Origin: Flavobacteriaceae bacterium GSB9
GTDB taxonomy: Bacteria; Bacteroidota; Bacteroidia; Flavobacteriales; Flavobacteriaceae
Assembly (NCBI GenBank): GCA_022749295.1
Contig: CP062007.1
Span: 3,129,501-3,193,500, forward strand
Direction of reading: 5' to 3'
Length of the DNA stretch: 64,000 nucleotides
Part shown: one piece after another, positions 15,665 through 26,124 of the stretch
Numbering within the stretch: position 1 is the stretch's first letter
How the letters are laid out: every line of letters begins with the position of its first letter
Translations under genes and position numbers: made by a program
Notes under the pieces: generated by a model
What the model saw: the letters and a program-made list of their open reading frames with translations, nothing else
The model's database searches: none
Told to the model about the DNA's origin: nothing

Positions 15665-17671
15665 TTGGCAGTAAACGAGAAAAGCATATTGAACCGTTTG
15701 TATTTTATAGCTGGATGTATGTTCGTCTTCGGCCTAGCTGTGGTATTTAAACTATTGAGTATCCAGTTTGTTCAGGGCGATAAATACCGGGCTTTAGCTA
15801 CCGAGCGTGTGGTTAAGGATGTTGTAATTCCTGCCAATCGCGGTAACGTGTATTCGGTGAATGGGAATTTATTGGCCACCTCGGTGCCCAAGTACGATAT
15901 TAGGTTTGATGCCCTAACGCCATCAGCTACAACTTTTGAGGAACATATCGGTCCGCTTTCAGATTCACTTTCAAAATATTCAGGGAAATCAGCTAGTGCA
16001 TACGAAAAAGCTTTAAGGCGAGCTCGAGCTAACAAACACCGCTACTACTTGTTGGCTAGGAATATTGGTTATTCTGATTATATCCGGTTTAGGAATTTTC
16101 CAATGCTAAACCTTGGTGCTTTTAAAGGCGGTTTAATTGTAGAACAAAAAACTAAGCGCGAGCACCCTATGGGAGCTATCGCCCAACGTTCTATAGGTTA
16201 CGAACGATTTGATGATCAAGGTAATGTTACCCGTGCAGGGATTGATGGAGCTTTTGGTGTAAAGTATTTGCGTGGCACCAATGGGCAGCGAAAGAAACAG
16301 AAAATTGGAAAAGGGCAATGGAAGCCCTTGAGTGATGCTAATGAAATTGAGCCTAAAGATGGCTATGATGTTTATACCACCATTGATGTTAATATTCAAG
16401 ATATAGCACATCATGCGTTGTTACGTCAATTGGAAGCTTATGAGGCCGATCATGGTTGTGTGGTGGTTATGGAAACCAAAACTGGAGAAATACGTGCTAT
16501 TTCTAACTTAGGAAGAAATAAAAACGGAACCTATTACGAACGCTTAAACTATGCGGTAGGCGAATCGCACGAACCGGGATCTACGTTCAAAGTGATGGCT
16601 TTGATGGCTGCTTTGGAAGATAAAGTGGTCGATACCTCAACAGTAATCGATACTAAGCTAGGTTACAAACGCTTTTATGGGCGTGCCATTTACGATACGC
16701 ATGGTCATGGTAAAATTTCAGCAGCGCGAACACTAGAGGTGTCTTCAAATATTGGGTTAGCGACCATTATTGATCGAGGGTATTCCAAGAACCCAAAACC
16801 ATTTATTCGTCATTTGAAAACTTGGGGTTTAGATGAGCCTTTAGGGCTTCCAATTATAGGCGAGGGCAAACCTGTAATTCCTGAGCCGGGCGATAAAATA
16901 TGGAGTAAAAATGCCTTGCCTTCTATGGCATATGGCTACAATCTGAAGTTAACGCCATTGCAAACCTTAACGTTTTATAATGCCATTGCTAATGATGGTG
17001 TTATGGTTAAACCAAGGTTTATCAGAGAGGTAAGGGAATTGGATCGGGTGGTCGAAACTTTTGATAGAAAAGACTCGGGTAAAAAAATATGCTCCGATAA
17101 GACATTGAAGTCCATCCAGACAATATTAAAAAATGTTGTGGAGCGTGGTACTGGACGTTCTCTATATTCAGAGCATTTTTCAATGGCGGGAAAAACTGGA
17201 ACAGCACAAACAGAATATTGGATGAAAGATTGGAAGGAGAACAGAAGGTATATTTCATCGTTTGCGGGGTATTTTCCGGCGGAAAACCCTAAATACTCTT
17301 GTATTGTCGTGATTCATAAGCCAAGTGTTGAAAAGGGGTATTATGGTGCAGATGTTACCGGGCCTGTATTCAAAAGAGTCGCTCAAAAAATCTTTACAGA
17401 TACGCCTATTGTTGATGAGGTTGAAAGTCTTGATGTAAAAGTGGCTGAAGTTGAAAACGAGTTTGAAGCGTATTACAAAACAGCCCAAACCTATAAGACC
17501 ATAATGCCAAATGTAGTTGGTATGCCTGCAATGGACGCCTTGGCCTTATTGGAAAACATGCAGGTGGATATAAAAGTGAAGTTGAGTGGACATGGTATTG
17601 TAAGGGTGCAATCTGTAGACAAGGATGCCAAATTAAAAAATAACCAAACAATTACGCTTAAAGCATCATGA
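15665..17671 (+). CDS. ftsI: Peptidoglycan transpeptidase PBP (FtsI type) with PASTA domain, TTG start
   Basis: 668 aa. The start is a TTG at 15665 (then AVNEKSILNR); no ATG fits the conserved N-terminus. One membrane anchor (~12-33) is followed by the PBP dimer domain (~50-215) and the transpeptidase domain (~250-565) with catalytic Ser306 in GSTFK, an SSN motif and KTGTAQ near 510. A C-terminal PASTA domain spans ~615-668. It crosslinks septal peptidoglycan. Its stop overlaps the murE ATG by 4 bp (ATGA). Confidence 0.95.
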   Translation: MAVNEKSILNRLYFIAGCMFVFGLAVVFKLLSIQFVQGDKYRALATERVVKDVVIPANRGNVYSVNGNLLATSVPKYDIRFDALTPSATTFEEHIGPLSDSLSKYSGKSASAYEKALRRARANKHRYYLLARNIGYSDYIRFRNFPMLNLGAFKGGLIVEQKTKREHPMGAIAQRSIGYERFDDQGNVTRAGIDGAFGVKYLRGTNGQRKKQKIGKGQWKPLSDANEIEPKDGYDVYTTIDVNIQDIAHHALLRQLEAYEADHGCVVVMETKTGEIRAISNLGRNKNGTYYERLNYAVGESHEPGSTFKVMALMAALEDKVVDTSTVIDTKLGYKRFYGRAIYDTHGHGKISAARTLEVSSNIGLATIIDRGYSKNPKPFIRHLKTWGLDEPLGLPIIGEGKPVIPEPGDKIWSKNALPSMAYGYNLKLTPLQTLTFYNAIANDGVMVKPRFIREVRELDRVVETFDRKDSGKKICSDKTLKSIQTILKNVVERGTGRSLYSEHFSMAGKTGTAQTEYWMKDWKENRRYISSFAGYFPAENPKYSCIVVIHKPSVEKGYYGADVTGPVFKRVAQKIFTDTPIVDEVESLDVKVAEVENEFEAYYKTAQTYKTIMPNVVGMPAMDALALLENMQVDIKVKLSGHGIVRVQSVDKDAKLKNNQTITLKAS

Positions 17672-19131
17672 TGGTACTTAAAGACATATTATACAAAGTA
17701 ACTCTCAATACCGTGGTTGGAAATACGGGTGTAGAGGTGCGTGCCATTCATTTTGATTCCAGAAAGGTTAAAAAAGGCGATTTGTTTGTTGCTATTCGTG
17801 GTTTGGTTGCCGATGGGCATGACTTTATTGAAATTGCAATAAAAAATGGAGCCAACATTGTGGTTTGTGAAGATCTGCCTAAAAACTTGTCTGAAGGTGT
17901 AACCTATGTAGAAGTCGATAATTCAAATAAGGCTTTGGCTTTTATGGCTTCTAATTTTTACGGAGCGCCTTCCGAAAACTTAAAACTTGTTGGGGTAACT
18001 GGTACCAACGGAAAAACTACCGTAGCAAGCTTGCTTTATCAGTTGTTTAAAAAGGCTGGTTATAAAGTCGGGTTGTTGTCAACCGTCAAAATTATGGTTG
18101 ATGATATAGAATATAAGGCTACACATACCACGCCTAACTCATTAACTATAAACAAGTATTTAAACGAAATGAATGCGATTGGTGTTGAGTTTTGCTTTAT
18201 GGAAGTGAGTTCGCATGGCATTCACCAGTTTAGAACCGAAGGTTTAAGTTTTGCGGGTGGCATTTTTACCAATTTGTCACACGATCATTTAGACTACCAT
18301 AAAACCTTTGCCGAGTACCGCGATGTTAAAAAGAAATTTTTTGACGGACTTACAAATAAGGCGTTTGCCTTGGTCAATGTTGATGATAAGAACGGTTTGG
18401 TGATGTTGCAAAATACAAAAGCCAAAAAGTACACATATGCACTTAAGCAATATGCCGATTACAAATCGCAGATATTGGAAAACCAATTTGGAGGATTGTT
18501 GCTTAAGGTCAACGATAGTGAGGTGTGGACGCGTTTGATAGGGGACTTTAATGCCTATAACGTTTTGGCTATTTATGCAACTGCCGATTTATTAGGACTC
18601 GAAAAGGTCGAGATTTTAAGATTGATAAGTGATTTGGAAAGTGTAAGCGGCCGTTTTCAGTACATTATTTCAGATGAAAAAATTACTGCTGTAGTCGATT
18701 ATGCCCATACACCCGATGCTCTAAAAAATGTCTTGGAAACCATTAACAGCATCCGTACAAAAAACGAAGCACTTATTACGGTTGTTGGTTGTGGTGGCGA
18801 TAGAGATAAAAGTAAGCGTCCAAAAATGGGGCATATCGCATCGGCGTTGAGTACCAAGGTTGTTTTTACAAGTGATAATCCGCGTAGCGAAAACCCTGAA
18901 GATATTTTAAAGGATGTGGAAGCAGGCGTAGAGCCTCAAAATTTTAAAAAAACATTGACCATTCAAGATAGAAGGCAGGCTATAAAAACGGCCTGTCAAA
19001 TGGCACAGCCGAACGATATTATTCTTATAGCTGGTAAGGGGCATGAAACGTATCAAGAAATAAAAGGAGAACGTTTCGATTTTGATGATTTTAAAATTGT
19101 TAAGGCGTTTTTAAAGCAATTGCAAAAATAA
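17668..19131 (+). CDS. murE: UDP-MurNAc-L-Ala-D-Glu:meso-diaminopimelate ligase
   Basis: 487 aa. Three Mur ligase domains: UDP-binding (~1-95), ATPase with P-loop GVTGTNGKTT (~107-116), and C-terminal domain. The amino-acid selectivity motif reads DNPR (in FTSDNPRSENP, ~410), which in MurE marks addition of meso-diaminopimelate rather than lysine. The start is ATG 17668 with a 4-bp overlap with ftsI; the second ATG at 17671 is equally possible. Confidence 0.95.
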   Translation: MMVLKDILYKVTLNTVVGNTGVEVRAIHFDSRKVKKGDLFVAIRGLVADGHDFIEIAIKNGANIVVCEDLPKNLSEGVTYVEVDNSNKALAFMASNFYGAPSENLKLVGVTGTNGKTTVASLLYQLFKKAGYKVGLLSTVKIMVDDIEYKATHTTPNSLTINKYLNEMNAIGVEFCFMEVSSHGIHQFRTEGLSFAGGIFTNLSHDHLDYHKTFAEYRDVKKKFFDGLTNKAFALVNVDDKNGLVMLQNTKAKKYTYALKQYADYKSQILENQFGGLLLKVNDSEVWTRLIGDFNAYNVLAIYATADLLGLEKVEILRLISDLESVSGRFQYIISDEKITAVVDYAHTPDALKNVLETINSIRTKNEALITVVGCGGDRDKSKRPKMGHIASALSTKVVFTSDNPRSENPEDILKDVEAGVEPQNFKKTLTIQDRRQAIKTACQMAQPNDIILIAGKGHETYQEIKGERFDFDDFKIVKAFLKQLQK

Positions 19132-19146
19132 AAGAAGAACATATAA

Positions 19147-20388
19147 ATGCTGTATTACCTATTTGAATATTTAGAAAAAGAATTTCAGTTCCCCGGAGCC
19201 ACGCTTTTTGGGTTTTTAACCTTCAGGGCTGCAGCTGCCATGATATTATCATTGCTGATTTCAACAATTTATGGTAAAAGGATTATTCAATTTTTAATTA
19301 AACAGCAAGTAGGTGAAACAGTGCGCGATTTAGGCCTCGAAGGTCAAAGCGAAAAAGCGGGCACACCTACTATGGGCGGTATCATCATTATTTTGGCGAC
19401 GCTTATTCCGGTGTTGCTCCTGGCTAAATTAGAAAACATCTATATCATTCTTTTAATTGTTACTACACTTTGGATGGGAGCCATTGGATTTATTGACGAT
19501 TACATTAAAAAATTTAAAAACGATAAAGAAGGCTTGAAAGGGCGCTTTAAGGTGATGGGGCAAATAGGTCTTGGCCTTATTGTAGGGGCGACCTTGTTTT
19601 TTCACCAAGATGTAACCATGAAGGAAAAACTGCCGTTAGAAGAGCAAAGGGTGCTTCTTGCTGAAAACCCAGATATTGAAGCGGCAAAATTGTTTAAGCC
19701 TGAGGTGAAGTCGACCAAAACAACCATACCGTTCGTTAAGGGTAATGAATTTGACTATGCCAAGGTTATTACTTGGATCAGTCCAAAATTGGAAAAACAC
19801 GCATGGGTGATATTCATTTTGGTAACCATTTTTATTATTGCGGCAGTTTCAAACGGAGCCAATCTTACCGATGGTATTGACGGCTTGGCAGCGGGTACTT
19901 CTGCGATAGTTGTGCTTACATTGGGAATTTTTGCATGGGTGTCAGGTAATATCATTTTTTCAGAATACCTGAACATTATGTACATCCCAAGGGTTGAGGA
20001 AATCACAATTTATATTACCGCATTTGTTGGGGCGCTAGTCGGTTTCTTGTGGTATAACACATATCCGGCCCAGGTTTTTATGGGGGATACGGGCAGTTTG
20101 ACTATTGGCGGAATTATAGCGGTAATAGCTATTGCGGTTCGTAAGGAATGGTTAATCCCTGTGCTATGTGGTATTTTCTTGGCAGAAAACTTATCGGTAG
20201 TCATGCAAGTGAGCTGGTTTAAGTACACCAAGAAAAAATTTGGCGAGGGGCGTCGCATTTTTTTAATGTCGCCGTTGCATCATCACTATCAGAAAAAGGG
20301 CTATCACGAAAGTAAAATAGTAACGCGCTTTTGGATTGTGGGAATATTATTGGCGATAGTTTCTATAGTAACACTTAAAATCCGATAA
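19147..20388 (+). CDS. mraY: Phospho-MurNAc-pentapeptide transferase
   Basis: 413 aa, about ten membrane helices. Signature motifs: GTPTMGG (~73), [19 protein letters not shown] (~117-135) with the catalytic aspartates, [15 protein letters not shown] (~237) and a C-terminal [10 protein letters not shown]. It is about 50 residues longer than the E. coli enzyme because of an inserted charged segment at about 155-205, usual in Bacteroidota. It makes lipid I at the inner membrane. It ends directly against murD. Confidence 0.95.
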   Translation: MLYYLFEYLEKEFQFPGATLFGFLTFRAAAAMILSLLISTIYGKRIIQFLIKQQVGETVRDLGLEGQSEKAGTPTMGGIIIILATLIPVLLLAKLENIYIILLIVTTLWMGAIGFIDDYIKKFKNDKEGLKGRFKVMGQIGLGLIVGATLFFHQDVTMKEKLPLEEQRVLLAENPDIEAAKLFKPEVKSTKTTIPFVKGNEFDYAKVITWISPKLEKHAWVIFILVTIFIIAAVSNGANLTDGIDGLAAGTSAIVVLTLGIFAWVSGNIIFSEYLNIMYIPRVEEITIYITAFVGALVGFLWYNTYPAQVFMGDTGSLTIGGIIAVIAIAVRKEWLIPVLCGIFLAENLSVVMQVSWFKYTKKKFGEGRRIFLMSPLHHHYQKKGYHESKIVTRFWIVGILLAIVSIVTLKIR

Positions 20389-21720
20389 ATGAAACGATTG
20401 GTGGTGCTTGGTGGAGGGGAGAGCGGTGTTGGAACGGCGCTCTTGGGGAAGCAAAAAGGATACGAAGTATTTGTTTCCGATAAAGGAAAAATAAAAGAGA
20501 AATATAAACAAGTTCTTTTACATAATGAGATTGAATGGGAAGATGAAACCCATACCGAATCGAAAATATTAAATGCCGATTTGGTGATGAAAAGTCCGGG
20601 GATACCAGATGCGGTGCCTTTGGTAAAACAAATTCGTGAAAAAGGTGTTCAAGTGGTTTCAGAAATTGAATTAGCCTCAAAATTTACAAAGGCTACACTG
20701 ATTGCCATAACTGGTAGCAACGGTAAAACCACCACGGCAACCTTGACACACCATCTCTTGAATAAGAGTTTGAATGTGGGTTTAGCCGGAAATATAGGCG
20801 ATAGTTTTGCGAAGCAGGTTTTAGAAAAAAATTTCGATAATTATGTTTTGGAGGTTAGTAGTTTTCAGTTGGATGACATCGTTGATTTTAAGCCTAAAAT
20901 AGCAGTAATCACCAATATTACGCCAGATCATTTGGACAGGTATGATTATAAGTTTGATAATTATATCCAATCAAAATTCAGGATAGCAAAGAATCAAACC
21001 AATGATGATTTTTTGATTTATGATGCCGATGATGAGGTGATTGTAAATCATCTAAAAAACAACCCAGTTCAATCAACATTACTACCATTTTCAATAGAAA
21101 AAATGATTGAGAATGGCGCATATTTTAAAAATAACGAAATAACAATAACAATAAATAACACTCAAATATCTATGCCAACAACAAAACTTACATTGGAGGG
21201 GAAGCACAATATTAAAAATGCCATGGCGGCTTCAACAGTGGCGCATTTACTTAAAATAAGAAAGCAAACCATTCGTGAGAGTTTGGAGAACTTTCAAGGT
21301 GTTGAGCACCGTTTGGAGCTGGTATTAAAAATTAACAAGGTCCAATACATAAACGACTCCAAAGCAACAAATGTTAACGCAACATATTATGCCTTGGAGA
21401 GTATGGATGCCCCAACCGTTTGGATAGTTGGCGGTGTTGATAAAGGCAATAATTACGAAGAGCTTTTTCCTTTTGTAAATGAAAAAGTAAAAGCTATTAT
21501 CTGTTTGGGTGTAGATAATGAGAAGCTAATGAGCACATTTGGTAATATGGTAGATGTTATAGTTGAAACCCAATTTATGAGCGAGGCCGTAAAGATTGCG
21601 TATAAATTGGCAGAATCAGGAGATAGTGTTTTGCTTTCGCCAGCTTGTGCAAGCTTCGATTTGTTTGAGAGTTACGAAGATCGAGGGCGTCAGTTTAAAG
21701 AGGCTGTTAGAAATTTATAG
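20389..21720 (+). CDS. murD: UDP-N-acetylmuramoyl-L-alanine--D-glutamate ligase
   Basis: 443 aa. A Rossmann-like UDP-binding domain (GGGESGVGTALLGKQKG, ~7-23), then the ATPase domain with ITGSNGKTTT (~105-114) and the ligase C-terminal domain with NDSKATN (~320). It adds D-glutamate in the cytoplasmic peptidoglycan pathway. The start codon follows the mraY stop with no gap. Confidence 0.95.
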   Translation: MKRLVVLGGGESGVGTALLGKQKGYEVFVSDKGKIKEKYKQVLLHNEIEWEDETHTESKILNADLVMKSPGIPDAVPLVKQIREKGVQVVSEIELASKFTKATLIAITGSNGKTTTATLTHHLLNKSLNVGLAGNIGDSFAKQVLEKNFDNYVLEVSSFQLDDIVDFKPKIAVITNITPDHLDRYDYKFDNYIQSKFRIAKNQTNDDFLIYDADDEVIVNHLKNNPVQSTLLPFSIEKMIENGAYFKNNEITITINNTQISMPTTKLTLEGKHNIKNAMAASTVAHLLKIRKQTIRESLENFQGVEHRLELVLKINKVQYINDSKATNVNATYYALESMDAPTVWIVGGVDKGNNYEELFPFVNEKVKAIICLGVDNEKLMSTFGNMVDVIVETQFMSEAVKIAYKLAESGDSVLLSPACASFDLFESYEDRGRQFKEAVRNL

Positions 21721-21769
21721 GCTGAATGGAATTCAAATTAAACTAAAAAGATTGCAAAACAAAGAATAA

Positions 21770-22963
21770 ATGCAAGCACTGTTTAAAAACATAAAAGGAG
21801 ATCGTTTAATATGGGCCATTGTGGCCTTATTGGCAATACTATCGTTCCTTCCTGTGTATAGTGCGGCCAGTAACTTAGCATATAAGGGTGGTGGGAGCAA
21901 TACGTTTGCGTTTTTTGTGAAGCATTTTGTACATCTGGTATTAGGGTTTTTTATTATGTATGGCGTTCATAAAATACCGTACCGTTATTTTAAGGGGCTA
22001 TCTCTAGTTATGATACCCATTGTGTTGGTGTTGCTAACACTTACGATGTTACAAGGCACAACAATAGAGGGCGCCAATGCCAGTAGATGGATACAAATTC
22101 CTTTTGTGGGTATGTCATTTCAAACGTCAACTTTGGCAGCAGTTGTGCTTATGGTTTATGTGGCTCGGTATATGTCGAAAATAAAAGATGAAGAAATAAC
22201 TTTTAAGTCATCAGTTTTGCCATTGTGGATGCCGGTGTTTTTAGTGCTCATATTAATACTGCCAGCTAACTTTTCAACAGCAGCTATTATGTTTTTAATG
22301 GTCTTGATGTTGGTGTTTTTAGGAGGGTACCCCATACGTTATTTGGCTGTTATTATAGGCTCTGGCGTTTTGGTGCTGACCTTATTTGTATTGTTGGCGA
22401 AAGCATTCCCTGATGCCATGCCCAATCGTGTAGATACTTGGATGGGAAGGCTTGAAAGTTTTTCGAACCCAGAAGATACAGAAGCCGATTATCAAATTGA
22501 AAAAGCAAAAATAGCCATTGCAACGGGGGGCGTTCAAGGTGTTGGGCCTGGAAAAAGCTTGCAGAAAAATTTTCTGCCTCAGTCTTCGTCCGATTTCATT
22601 TTCGCCATAATTATTGAAGAGTATGGTTTAATTGGTGGTTTTGTTATCATGGCTTTGTATTTGTGGTTGCTTTTTAGAATTGTAATAGCAGCACAAAAAG
22701 CCGATACAGTATTTGGTAAGCTTTTGGTTTTGGGCGTAGGACTTCCCATTGTGTTTCAGGCTTTAATTAATATGGCTGTGGCAGTAGAGCTTTTTCCGGT
22801 AACAGGGCAAACATTACCGTTAATAAGTAGTGGAGGTACCTCAATTTGGATGACCTGTTTGGCAATTGGAATTATTTTAAGTGTAAGTGCCAAGCGAGAA
22901 GAGATAAAGGAACAAGAAACAAACGAAGAAAATCCATTGGAAATTCTTTCGGAAACTATTTAA
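21770..22963 (+). CDS. ftsW: SEDS peptidoglycan glycosyltransferase FtsW
   Basis: 397 aa, about ten membrane helices. SEDS-family features are seen: [16 protein letters not shown] in the middle and the C-terminal region [20 protein letters not shown], which is diagnostic. It polymerises septal glycan strands together with the FtsI-type PBP above. The last residues are a charged cytoplasmic tail ([14 protein letters not shown]). Its stop TAA shares one base with the murG ATG. Confidence 0.95.
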   Translation: MQALFKNIKGDRLIWAIVALLAILSFLPVYSAASNLAYKGGGSNTFAFFVKHFVHLVLGFFIMYGVHKIPYRYFKGLSLVMIPIVLVLLTLTMLQGTTIEGANASRWIQIPFVGMSFQTSTLAAVVLMVYVARYMSKIKDEEITFKSSVLPLWMPVFLVLILILPANFSTAAIMFLMVLMLVFLGGYPIRYLAVIIGSGVLVLTLFVLLAKAFPDAMPNRVDTWMGRLESFSNPEDTEADYQIEKAKIAIATGGVQGVGPGKSLQKNFLPQSSSDFIFAIIIEEYGLIGGFVIMALYLWLLFRIVIAAQKADTVFGKLLVLGVGLPIVFQALINMAVAVELFPVTGQTLPLISSGGTSIWMTCLAIGIILSVSAKREEIKEQETNEENPLEILSETI

Positions 22964-24063
22964 TGAAGAACTACAAAATCATATTGTCTGGAGGAGGGAC
23001 TGGAGGTCATATTTACCCAGCCATAGCGATAGCAAACGAGCTAAAATCACGATATCCTGATGCTGAATTCTTGTTTGTTGGTGCTAAAGACCGTATGGAA
23101 ATGGAAAAAGTACCTCGTGCAGGCTACAAAATTGAAGGTTTGTGGATTTCGGGCATCCAACGTAAGTTGACTTTAAAAAACCTGAGTTTTCCGTTTAAGG
23201 TAATCAGCAGTTTGTTGAAGGCTCGAAAAATAGTGAAAACTTTTAAACCAGATGTGGCGATAGGTACTGGAGGCTTTGCCAGCGGACCACTGTTGCAAGT
23301 AGCGGCTTCAAATGGTGTTCCAACCTTAATCCAGGAACAGAATTCGTACCCAGGCATAACTAATAAATTGTTGGCCAAAAAGGCCAAAAAAATATGTGTG
23401 GCATACGATAATTTAGAGCGCTTTTTTCCAAAGGAAAAAACTGTAAAAACAGGAAATCCGGTGCGTCAAGGATTGTTGAATGTTGAGGCCAAAACAGTTG
23501 AGGCTAAAGATTTTTTTGGTCTAAAGCACGGTATGCATACGCTTTTGGTGATAGGGGGCAGTTTAGGGTCAAGACGAATAAACGAATTGATAGAAAAGGA
23601 ACTGGATTTTTTTGATACCCAAAATGTTCAGATTATTTGGCAATGTGGCAAATTGTACTACCAACGTTTTAAGATTTATAACCATACCAAAGATGTTCAG
23701 GTGTTTGAGTTTTTGAACAATATGGATTTGGCCTATGCTGCAGCAGATTTAGTGATTTCAAGGGCGGGTGCTAGTTCTGTTTCAGAGCTTTGTATCGTTG
23801 GTAAACCGGTTATTTTTATACCGTCACCAAATGTAGCCGAAGATCATCAAACTAAAAACGCTATGGCTATTGTAGAAAAAAACGCTGCAATGATTATAAA
23901 GGAGGAAGATTTGGAAGCTGATTTTGAAAATAAATTTTCACAATTAGTGGCTTCGACAGGTAAACAGAAAGAATTGGGCGAAAACATTAAAAAACTAGCC
24001 TTGGTTAACGCTACAAAAGAAATTGCAAACGAGGTAGAAAAACTGTTGAAAGTAAATAAATGA
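22963..24063 (+). CDS. murG: UDP-GlcNAc:lipid I N-acetylglucosaminyltransferase
   Basis: 366 aa from ATG 22963 ([20 protein letters not shown]). The open frame runs further upstream through ftsW but is not coding there. The [11 protein letters not shown] loop (~9-19) and the C-terminal [12 protein letters not shown] motif (~265) are diagnostic. It makes lipid II at the inner face of the membrane. The 3' end overlaps murC by 4 bp (ATGA). Confidence 0.95.
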   Translation: MKNYKIILSGGGTGGHIYPAIAIANELKSRYPDAEFLFVGAKDRMEMEKVPRAGYKIEGLWISGIQRKLTLKNLSFPFKVISSLLKARKIVKTFKPDVAIGTGGFASGPLLQVAASNGVPTLIQEQNSYPGITNKLLAKKAKKICVAYDNLERFFPKEKTVKTGNPVRQGLLNVEAKTVEAKDFFGLKHGMHTLLVIGGSLGSRRINELIEKELDFFDTQNVQIIWQCGKLYYQRFKIYNHTKDVQVFEFLNNMDLAYAAADLVISRAGASSVSELCIVGKPVIFIPSPNVAEDHQTKNAMAIVEKNAAMIIKEEDLEADFENKFSQLVASTGKQKELGENIKKLALVNATKEIANEVEKLLKVNK

Positions 24064-25412
24064 ATTTAAACCAAATACATAACGTCTATTTTATTGGCAT
24101 CGGTGGCATTGGTATGAGTGCTTTGGCGCGTTATTTCCATGCTTACGGCAAAAATGTAGCTGGGTACGATAAAACATCAACCGATGTTGTTGATGGTTTG
24201 GTCGATTTGGGTATTCAAGTTCATTTTGAAGACGCTATTAAACACATTCCTTCGGCCTTTATAAATGTAGAAAACACATTGGTGGTATACACGCCGGCCG
24301 TTCCTAAGCAGCACACAGAACTGAATCATTTTATTGAAAACCAGTTTCAAGTCGTTAAGCGTTCTAAATTGCTGGGCTTAATTACCGAAAATACATTTTG
24401 TTTGGCTGTTGCGGGAACACACGGAAAAACAACAACAACCAGTATTTTGGGGCATTTAATGCATGAATGTAACGTGCCACTTACTGCGTTTTTGGGTGGT
24501 ATTAGTGAAAACTACAATTCAAATTTAATTTTAAAAGGAACTGAAGTTACAGTAGTTGAGGCCGATGAATTCGATAGGTCTTTTTTGGCCTTGTCGCCTA
24601 ATTTTGCTGGGATTACTTCAATGGATGCCGATCACCTTGATATCTATGGAGATGCTGAAGCTCTAAAGGAATCATTTGAAGATTTTTCAAAAAAAGTAAA
24701 ACCAAACGGGAAACTATTTGTTAAAAAGGGTTTGCCTATAAAAGGGATAACTTATGGAATTGAAGACGACTCAGATTATTCCTTGCAAAACATAAAAATA
24801 AAAAATGGCACTTATATTTTTGATGTAACAACACCAAAAGCTGTGCTTGAAAACATAGAATTTAACCTACCTGGTAGACATAATTTGTCGAATGCATTAA
24901 TAGCTTTGGCGATGGCTGTAGAATATGGTTGCCCACACCAACAGCTCGCCAAAGCTTTAGCATCCTATAAGGGGGTAAAACGTCGATTTACGGTTCATAT
25001 TAAAACCGAAGATTTCGTGTTTATTGACGATTATGCTCACCACCCCGAAGAAATAAGGGCAGTACATCAAGCCGTGAGGGAAATGTATCCCGGCAAGAGA
25101 GTATTGGCAGTTTTTCAGCCCCATTTATATAGCAGAACGCGCGATTTTGCTGAAGGCTTTGCAGAAAGTTTATCCTTGTTTGATGAGTTAATTTTATTAG
25201 ATGTTTATCCAGCCCGAGAGTTGCCAATAGAGGGGGTTACTTCAAAATGGCTGCTGGATAAAGTAAAAAGCAAAAATAAAAAATTGGTTGGTAAAGCAGC
25301 GTTGGTTTCGGAAATACGAAAAAGCAGTGCTTCAATAGTGTTAACCATAGGAGCAGGAGATATAGGAGAAGAGGCAAAACGAATTAAAAAAGAATTTAGT
25401 GTTGCAAATTAA
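24060..25412 (+). CDS. murC: UDP-N-acetylmuramate--L-alanine ligase
   Basis: 450 aa. N-terminal [16 protein letters not shown] (~11-26) is the UDP-binding domain, [13 protein letters not shown] (~117-129) the ATP loop, and [12 protein letters not shown] (~322) the C-terminal motif typical of MurC. It adds the first amino acid of the stem peptide. It overlaps ftsQ by 14 bp at its 3' end. Confidence 0.95.
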   Translation: MNLNQIHNVYFIGIGGIGMSALARYFHAYGKNVAGYDKTSTDVVDGLVDLGIQVHFEDAIKHIPSAFINVENTLVVYTPAVPKQHTELNHFIENQFQVVKRSKLLGLITENTFCLAVAGTHGKTTTTSILGHLMHECNVPLTAFLGGISENYNSNLILKGTEVTVVEADEFDRSFLALSPNFAGITSMDADHLDIYGDAEALKESFEDFSKKVKPNGKLFVKKGLPIKGITYGIEDDSDYSLQNIKIKNGTYIFDVTTPKAVLENIEFNLPGRHNLSNALIALAMAVEYGCPHQQLAKALASYKGVKRRFTVHIKTEDFVFIDDYAHHPEEIRAVHQAVREMYPGKRVLAVFQPHLYSRTRDFAEGFAESLSLFDELILLDVYPARELPIEGVTSKWLLDKVKSKNKKLVGKAALVSEIRKSSASIVLTIGAGDIGEEAKRIKKEFSVAN

Positions 25413-26121
25413 TTGGAATTACATAAAAATGATAGCCCTAATGGTTTTGGTGGTCTTCCTGTTTGCATTTGCATCAAAACGAAACATGGCAAGGGAAGTT
25501 TCAAAACCAAACGTAAAGTTTATCGGGGAAAACAACCTGTTTATAACCAATGAGGCTGTTAGTAAATTGTTAATACAAAATTATGGAGCCCTTAAAAAGG
25601 TAGCCAAAGAAACTTTAGTTTTGAATGAGTTAGAAAATGCCCTCAAATCTAATCCAATGATAAAGTCAGCAGAAGTGTATCTTGCTGTAAATGGTACACT
25701 TAATGCCGAAATTGAACAAAAAACACCTATTGCTCGGGTAAGCACTAATGCGTCATATTACATCGACGACAAAGGTTCGTTCATGCCATTGTCAAGCAAT
25801 TATTCCGCAAGAGTGCCATTGGTTACCGGTTATGTAGAAAAAAATAATTTAGATAACGTCTATAAAATAGCACGTAAAGTTCAGTCCGATGGGTTTTTAA
25901 AGAAGCATGTTATAGAAATCCACCAAGACATTAATAAACAACTTTACTTAAAGCTAAGGCAGTGTGCTTTTTTGGTGAAATTGGGTAGCACAGATTTTAT
26001 GGACAAAAAAATAAGCAATCTCAAGGCGTTTTACGGTAAAAACCTGAAGGATAAATCACTGAGTATTTACAGTAAAGTCAATTTGCAGTTTGAGAACCAA
26101 GTTATATGCACAAAAATTTAA
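25399..26121 (+). CDS. ftsQ: Cell division protein FtsQ (GTG start)
   Basis: 240 aa from the GTG at 25399, which overlaps murC by 14 bp; this start retains NWNYIK before the membrane helix (~10-26). The ATG at 25429 would remove most of the basic N-terminus. After the anchor come a POTRA-like segment (~35-105) and a beta domain (to ~235), as in FtsQ/DivIB. Sequence conservation is low, so the assignment rests on topology and its place between murC and ftsA. Confidence 0.9.
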   Translation: MLQINWNYIKMIALMVLVVFLFAFASKRNMAREVSKPNVKFIGENNLFITNEAVSKLLIQNYGALKKVAKETLVLNELENALKSNPMIKSAEVYLAVNGTLNAEIEQKTPIARVSTNASYYIDDKGSFMPLSSNYSARVPLVTGYVEKNNLDNVYKIARKVQSDGFLKKHVIEIHQDINKQLYLKLRQCAFLVKLGSTDFMDKKISNLKAFYGKNLKDKSLSIYSKVNLQFENQVICTKI

Positions 26122-26124
26122 ACT

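Noticed and set aside
22846-22962. Extended murG start inside ftsW
   Set aside because: The conserved MurG N-terminus begins at ATG 22963, right at the ftsW stop.
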